Shown piece by piece: positions 5,457 to 8,022 of a DNA stretch of 8,022 bases; the first letter of the stretch is position 1, and each line of letters begins with the position of its first letter. The position numbers were made by a program, and so were the translations under genes. The stretch is taken from the NCBI GenBank assembly GCA_036399835.1, contig DASWMI010000150.1, positions 1-8,022 on the forward strand, read 5' to 3'. Origin of the DNA: DASYML01 sp036399835. Its GTDB lineage: Bacteria > Acidobacteriota > Blastocatellia > Pyrinomonadales > Pyrinomonadaceae. The notes below the pieces were generated by a model. It saw only the letters and a list, made by a program, of their open reading frames with translations. It did no database searches and was not told the DNA's origin.

Positions 5457-6806
5457 ATGCTCAAACGCCCAGCCATTCTTTTATGCTGTTTGGCCCTGCT
5501 CTCGGCGAGCGCGCCCGCACGCCCGCGCTTACAGCAGACGACGGCGAAGAAGCCGATACTCATCAAGGCTGGCCGCCTGCTTGATGTGAAGTGGGGGCAG
5601 GTGCTCGCGGGGCAGGGCGTGCTCGTTGAAAACGGTCGGATTAAGCGTGTCGGCCCGCTGGCTTTGGTGCTGAGGCACGCGCCGAAGAATGTCACGGTCG
5701 TTGATCTGGGCGATGCGATGCTGCTGCCGGGTTTGATTGATTGCCATAGCCACCTGTTTTTGTCGAGCGACGGGCGCGTGGACACGACCCTCAAGATGAG
5801 CATCAATGAGCGCGAAGCGCTGGCCGCGAAGATGGCGCGCGAAGTCTTGGAGGCAGGCATTACGACCGTTAGGAATCTGGGCCACTCAGGCGTGAGAGGC
5901 GATGCAGACCTGCGCGATGAGATTAATGCCGGACGGCTCGCAGGGCCGCGCATCCTCGCCGCGACCAGAAAACTGACGCCGCCCGGAGGCCAGCTCCTTC
6001 CTGGAAATCCTGCGACGGAAGAGGTCATCAAACGCGAATTTCTGCCCGTCAACGGCGCGTTGCAAGCTCGGCAGGCCGTGCGTCAAGCAATCAAGGCGGG
6101 CGCTGATGTCATCAAGATTGTCGTTGATGTGGGCCAGAAGCTGCTCAGCGAAGATGAAGTGAAAGCGATTGTTGATGAAGCTCACCGCGCCAGGCTCAAA
6201 GTCGCGGCGCACGCGACGACCGAAAAGGGCGCGGCGACGGCTGCTCTGGCCGGAGTTGATTCGATAGAGCACGGCACCCGGGCCAGCGATGAGACGTTTC
6301 GTTTAATGCAGCGGAAGGGGATTTTTCTGGTCCCGACGGATTACACGGAAGCTTCGCTCAGGCAAATCTTCGCGGCCAACCTCCGGCAGTCTCCCGCAGA
6401 CACGGCGGATTTTGAGGCCTGGCTAAAAGAGTATCTGGAACTGACGCCGAGACGATTTCAGAGAGCGATGAAAGCAGGCGTTAAGATTGCCGCGGGTTCG
6501 GACCAGTATTTTATCTACCCGGGCAGGACCAGGGGACAGGCCACGCTGCTCATGCTGGAAACTCTGGTCAGCGAGGGACTGCCCGCGCTCGAAGCCATCC
6601 GCGCCGCCACCGTCAACGCCTCTGAATTGCTCGGATGGCAGGACCGCATCGGCACAATCGAAGCTGGAAAGTATGCGGACATCATCGCCGTCGAGGGCGA
6701 CCCGCTCAAGGAGATCAAGGAGCTGCAACGCGTCAGCTTTGTGATGAAGGACGGCGTCGTTATCAGAAACGATGAACGCGGTAGCGCGGCGACGCTTGAA
6801 CAATGA
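5457..6806 (+). CDS. Exported metal-dependent amidohydrolase (imidazolonepropionase/Xaa-Pro dipeptidase-like)
   Basis: The 449-aa product has the amidohydrolase-superfamily fold. A small beta-domain (about 33-90) leads into PGLIDCHSHL (91-100) with metal ligands H97 and H99. The barrel continues with the likely carboxylated lysine K220 in ADVIKI, H252 in AAHATT, H272 in IEHGT, and catalytic D349 in AAGSD. The tail AATVNASELLGWQDRIGTIEAGKYADIIAVEGDP is split here in description only: residues 383-402 carry the Asn-Ala-Ser-Glu-Leu-Leu-Gly element and 403-416 the Lys-Tyr-Ala-Asp element. Residues 1-22 look like a Sec signal peptide, with cleavage after about APA (19-21), so it probably acts outside the cytoplasm. 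Such proteins hydrolyse cyclic amides, dipeptides or similar bonds; the substrate cannot be told. ATG 5457 is chosen because GAGGAG lies at 5442-5447, and the upstream TTG at 5436 would precede that site. It lies 87 bases after gnd and 67 before zwf. Confidence 0.9.
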   Translation: MLKRPAILLCCLALLSASAPARPRLQQTTAKKPILIKAGRLLDVKWGQVLAGQGVLVENGRIKRVGPLALVLRHAPKNVTVVDLGDAMLLPGLIDCHSHLFLSSDGRVDTTLKMSINEREALAAKMAREVLEAGITTVRNLGHSGVRGDADLRDEINAGRLAGPRILAATRKLTPPGGQLLPGNPATEEVIKREFLPVNGALQARQAVRQAIKAGADVIKIVVDVGQKLLSEDEVKAIVDEAHRARLKVAAHATTEKGAATAALAGVDSIEHGTRASDETFRLMQRKGIFLVPTDYTEASLRQIFAANLRQSPADTADFEAWLKEYLELTPRRFQRAMKAGVKIAAGSDQYFIYPGRTRGQATLLMLETLVSEGLPALEAIRAATVNASELLGWQDRIGTIEAGKYADIIAVEGDPLKEIKELQRVSFVMKDGVVIRNDERGSAATLEQ

Positions 6807-6838
6807 ATGAAGAGCGATTTACTCAACCGCTTCTCTCG

Positions 6839-6854
6839 ATTGAATCATTGAATC
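6839..6854. repeat. Tandem ATTGAATC pair upstream of zwf
   Basis: ATTGAATC occurs twice back to back (6839-6846, 6847-6854), ending 19 bases before the zwf ATG in an AT-rich gap. It may be part of the zwf control region or simply low-complexity sequence. TAGAAT follows at 6859-6864, but no -35 at suitable distance was found. Confidence 0.4.
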
Positions 6855-6873
6855 AAAATAGAATCTTCATTCG

Positions 6874-8022
6874 ATGCAGGCAAACGTGAGTGATAATCCT
6901 TTGCGGGCGGGGATGCGCCTTGAGCGCGTGGCAGGGCCTTGCGCGCTGGTCATCTTCGGCGCGTCCGGCGATCTGACACGGCGCAAGCTCTTGCCGGCGC
7001 TTTACAATCTGGTCCAGGAGCGACTTCTTCCGGCGGAGTTTGCCGTCATCGGGACGGCGCGCGTAGAGATGAGCGACGAAGAGTTTCGCGCGAGGATGCG
7101 CGAGGCCGTGGCGGAGCACGGGGAAGACGAGCAGTTGGACGAAACTCTCTGGCAGAGCTTCGCCGCGCGGCTCTTTTATGTGACGGGCGATTTCGCGGAC
7201 GCCGCGGCTTACGCGCGTTTGAAAGAGAGGCTTGAGCTGGTCGAAGGCGAGCGCGGCACGGCTGGCAATCGCCTCTTTTACCTGGCGACCGCGCCCAATC
7301 TCTTCGGACTCATCGCGCAGCAACTGGACCAGGCAGGGCTGGCCCAGCCGAGCGGCGAAGGCTGGACCAGAATCATCGTCGAAAAGCCTTTCGGGCATGA
7401 CCTTGAGAGCGCACGCGATTTGAATCGCGAGCTGGCCGCAGTCTTTGATGAACAGCAGGTCTATCGGATAGATCATTATCTCGGCAAGGAAACGGTCCAG
7501 AACCTGCTCGTCTTTCGTTTCGCCAACAGCATCTTCGAGCCGCTCTGGAATCGCCAGTATATTGACCACGTGCAGATTACCAACGCGGAGGCCATAGGGG
7601 TCGAAGGACGCGGCGCGTATTACGAGGAAGCGGGTACGTTGCGCGACATGATTCAGAACCACGTTTTTCAAGTGACGGCTTTAATCGCGATGGAGCCGCC
7701 CGTCTCGCTGAGCGCTGATGCCGTGCGCGATGAGAAGGTCAAGGCGATGCAGGCCGTGCGTCCGATTCCGTCAGACAAGGTTGAAGAGTTTGCCGCGCGC
7801 GGGCAGTACGGGCCGGGTTATGTACTGGGCCAGGATGTCCCGGGTTATCGTCAAGAGGCGGGCGTCAACCCTCAATCCTCGACAGAGACCTTCGCCGCAC
7901 TCAAGCTCTACTTCGACAACTGGCGCTGGGCCGGTGTGCCCTTCTACATCCGGGCCGGCAAGGCGCTGCCCGAGACCGCCACCGAGGCCCTCGTCGAGCT
8001 GAACTGCCCGCCCAAGCTGCTG
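6874..8022 (+). CDS. zwf: Glucose-6-phosphate 1-dehydrogenase, C-terminus cut by the window edge
   Basis: The enzyme oxidises glucose 6-phosphate to 6-phosphogluconolactone and is the entry to the oxidative pentose phosphate pathway. The frame is open through 383 codons to the right edge; family members are about 500 aa. Visible parts are the nucleotide-binding GASGDL (29-34), IGTAR with R63 at the usual NADP 2'-phosphate position, EKPFG (170-174), the substrate motif RIDHYLGKE (198-206, with D200 and K205), and catalytic H263 in MIQNHVFQ. Near the edge, GVPFYIRAGKALP matches the conserved substrate region. The start is uncertain: ATG 6874, GTG 6886 and ATG 6913 are all in frame, and none has a clear Shine-Dalgarno. 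I chose the first ATG. It follows the amidohydrolase by 67 bases and shares orientation with gnd, its pathway partner. Confidence 0.95.
   Translation, partial: MQANVSDNPLRAGMRLERVAGPCALVIFGASGDLTRRKLLPALYNLVQERLLPAEFAVIGTARVEMSDEEFRARMREAVAEHGEDEQLDETLWQSFAARLFYVTGDFADAAAYARLKERLELVEGERGTAGNRLFYLATAPNLFGLIAQQLDQAGLAQPSGEGWTRIIVEKPFGHDLESARDLNRELAAVFDEQQVYRIDHYLGKETVQNLLVFRFANSIFEPLWNRQYIDHVQITNAEAIGVEGRGAYYEEAGTLRDMIQNHVFQVTALIAMEPPVSLSADAVRDEKVKAMQAVRPIPSDKVEEFAARGQYGPGYVLGQDVPGYRQEAGVNPQSSTETFAALKLYFDNWRWAGVPFYIRAGKALPETATEALVELNCPPKLL

Noticed and set aside
6853..7671. Minus-strand 272-codon frame opposite zwf
   Set aside because: The plus strand carries clear G6PD motifs in the same interval; the long antisense frame results from GC-rich codon bias.

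Overview
The window is a stretch of ordinary, moderately GC-rich bacterial chromosome (roughly 60% GC by eye). It carries mostly housekeeping genes and shows no phage, transposase, plasmid or CRISPR features. Overall gene style and the short dispersed intergenic repeats would fit Acidobacteriota (perhaps Blastocatellia-like), but that assignment is a low-confidence inference because no 16S or other decisive marker is present.

Left part (1-1079). The minus strand holds the first 188 codons of a secreted subtilisin-like (S8) serine protease. It runs off the left edge just before its catalytic Asp would be expected. A roughly 510-base non-coding region follows, with candidate promoters in both directions and a perfect GAACAAT-N4-ATTGTTC dyad.

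Central RNA/replication block (1080-3408). A tRNA-Ser(GGA) gene is followed by a small bacterial SRP RNA gene (ffs/scr), which is easy to miss because it lies inside a short intergenic stretch. Next comes dnaX, encoding the DNA polymerase III clamp-loader subunit tau. SRP RNA directly upstream of dnaX is a known bacterial arrangement, for example in Bacillus subtilis. A REP-like palindromic repeat sits between the tRNA and the SRP RNA. A 35-bp-armed imperfect inverted repeat sits between the SRP RNA and the dnaX start codon and could fold over the dnaX ribosome-binding region.

Small membrane gene (3567-3776). This is a 69-aa TM2-like protein gene closed by a very strong intrinsic terminator with a 21-bp perfect stem and five Ts.

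Pentose-phosphate block (3942-8022). gnd (6-phosphogluconate dehydrogenase), an exported metal-dependent amidohydrolase, and zwf (glucose-6-phosphate dehydrogenase, cut by the right edge) lie in the same orientation with gaps of 67-87 bases. gnd and zwf encode the two dehydrogenases of the oxidative pentose phosphate pathway. The amidohydrolase between them has no obvious role there.

I found no clearly new multi-gene system. The most interesting signals are at the DNA/RNA level: the dnaX leader hairpin, a locally over-represented CTGGWCCAG motif found in several reading frames and between genes, a direct repeat in the dnaX linker read in two different frames, a dyad next to a candidate promoter, and an Asp in the cofactor-selecting loop of the 6-phosphogluconate dehydrogenase.
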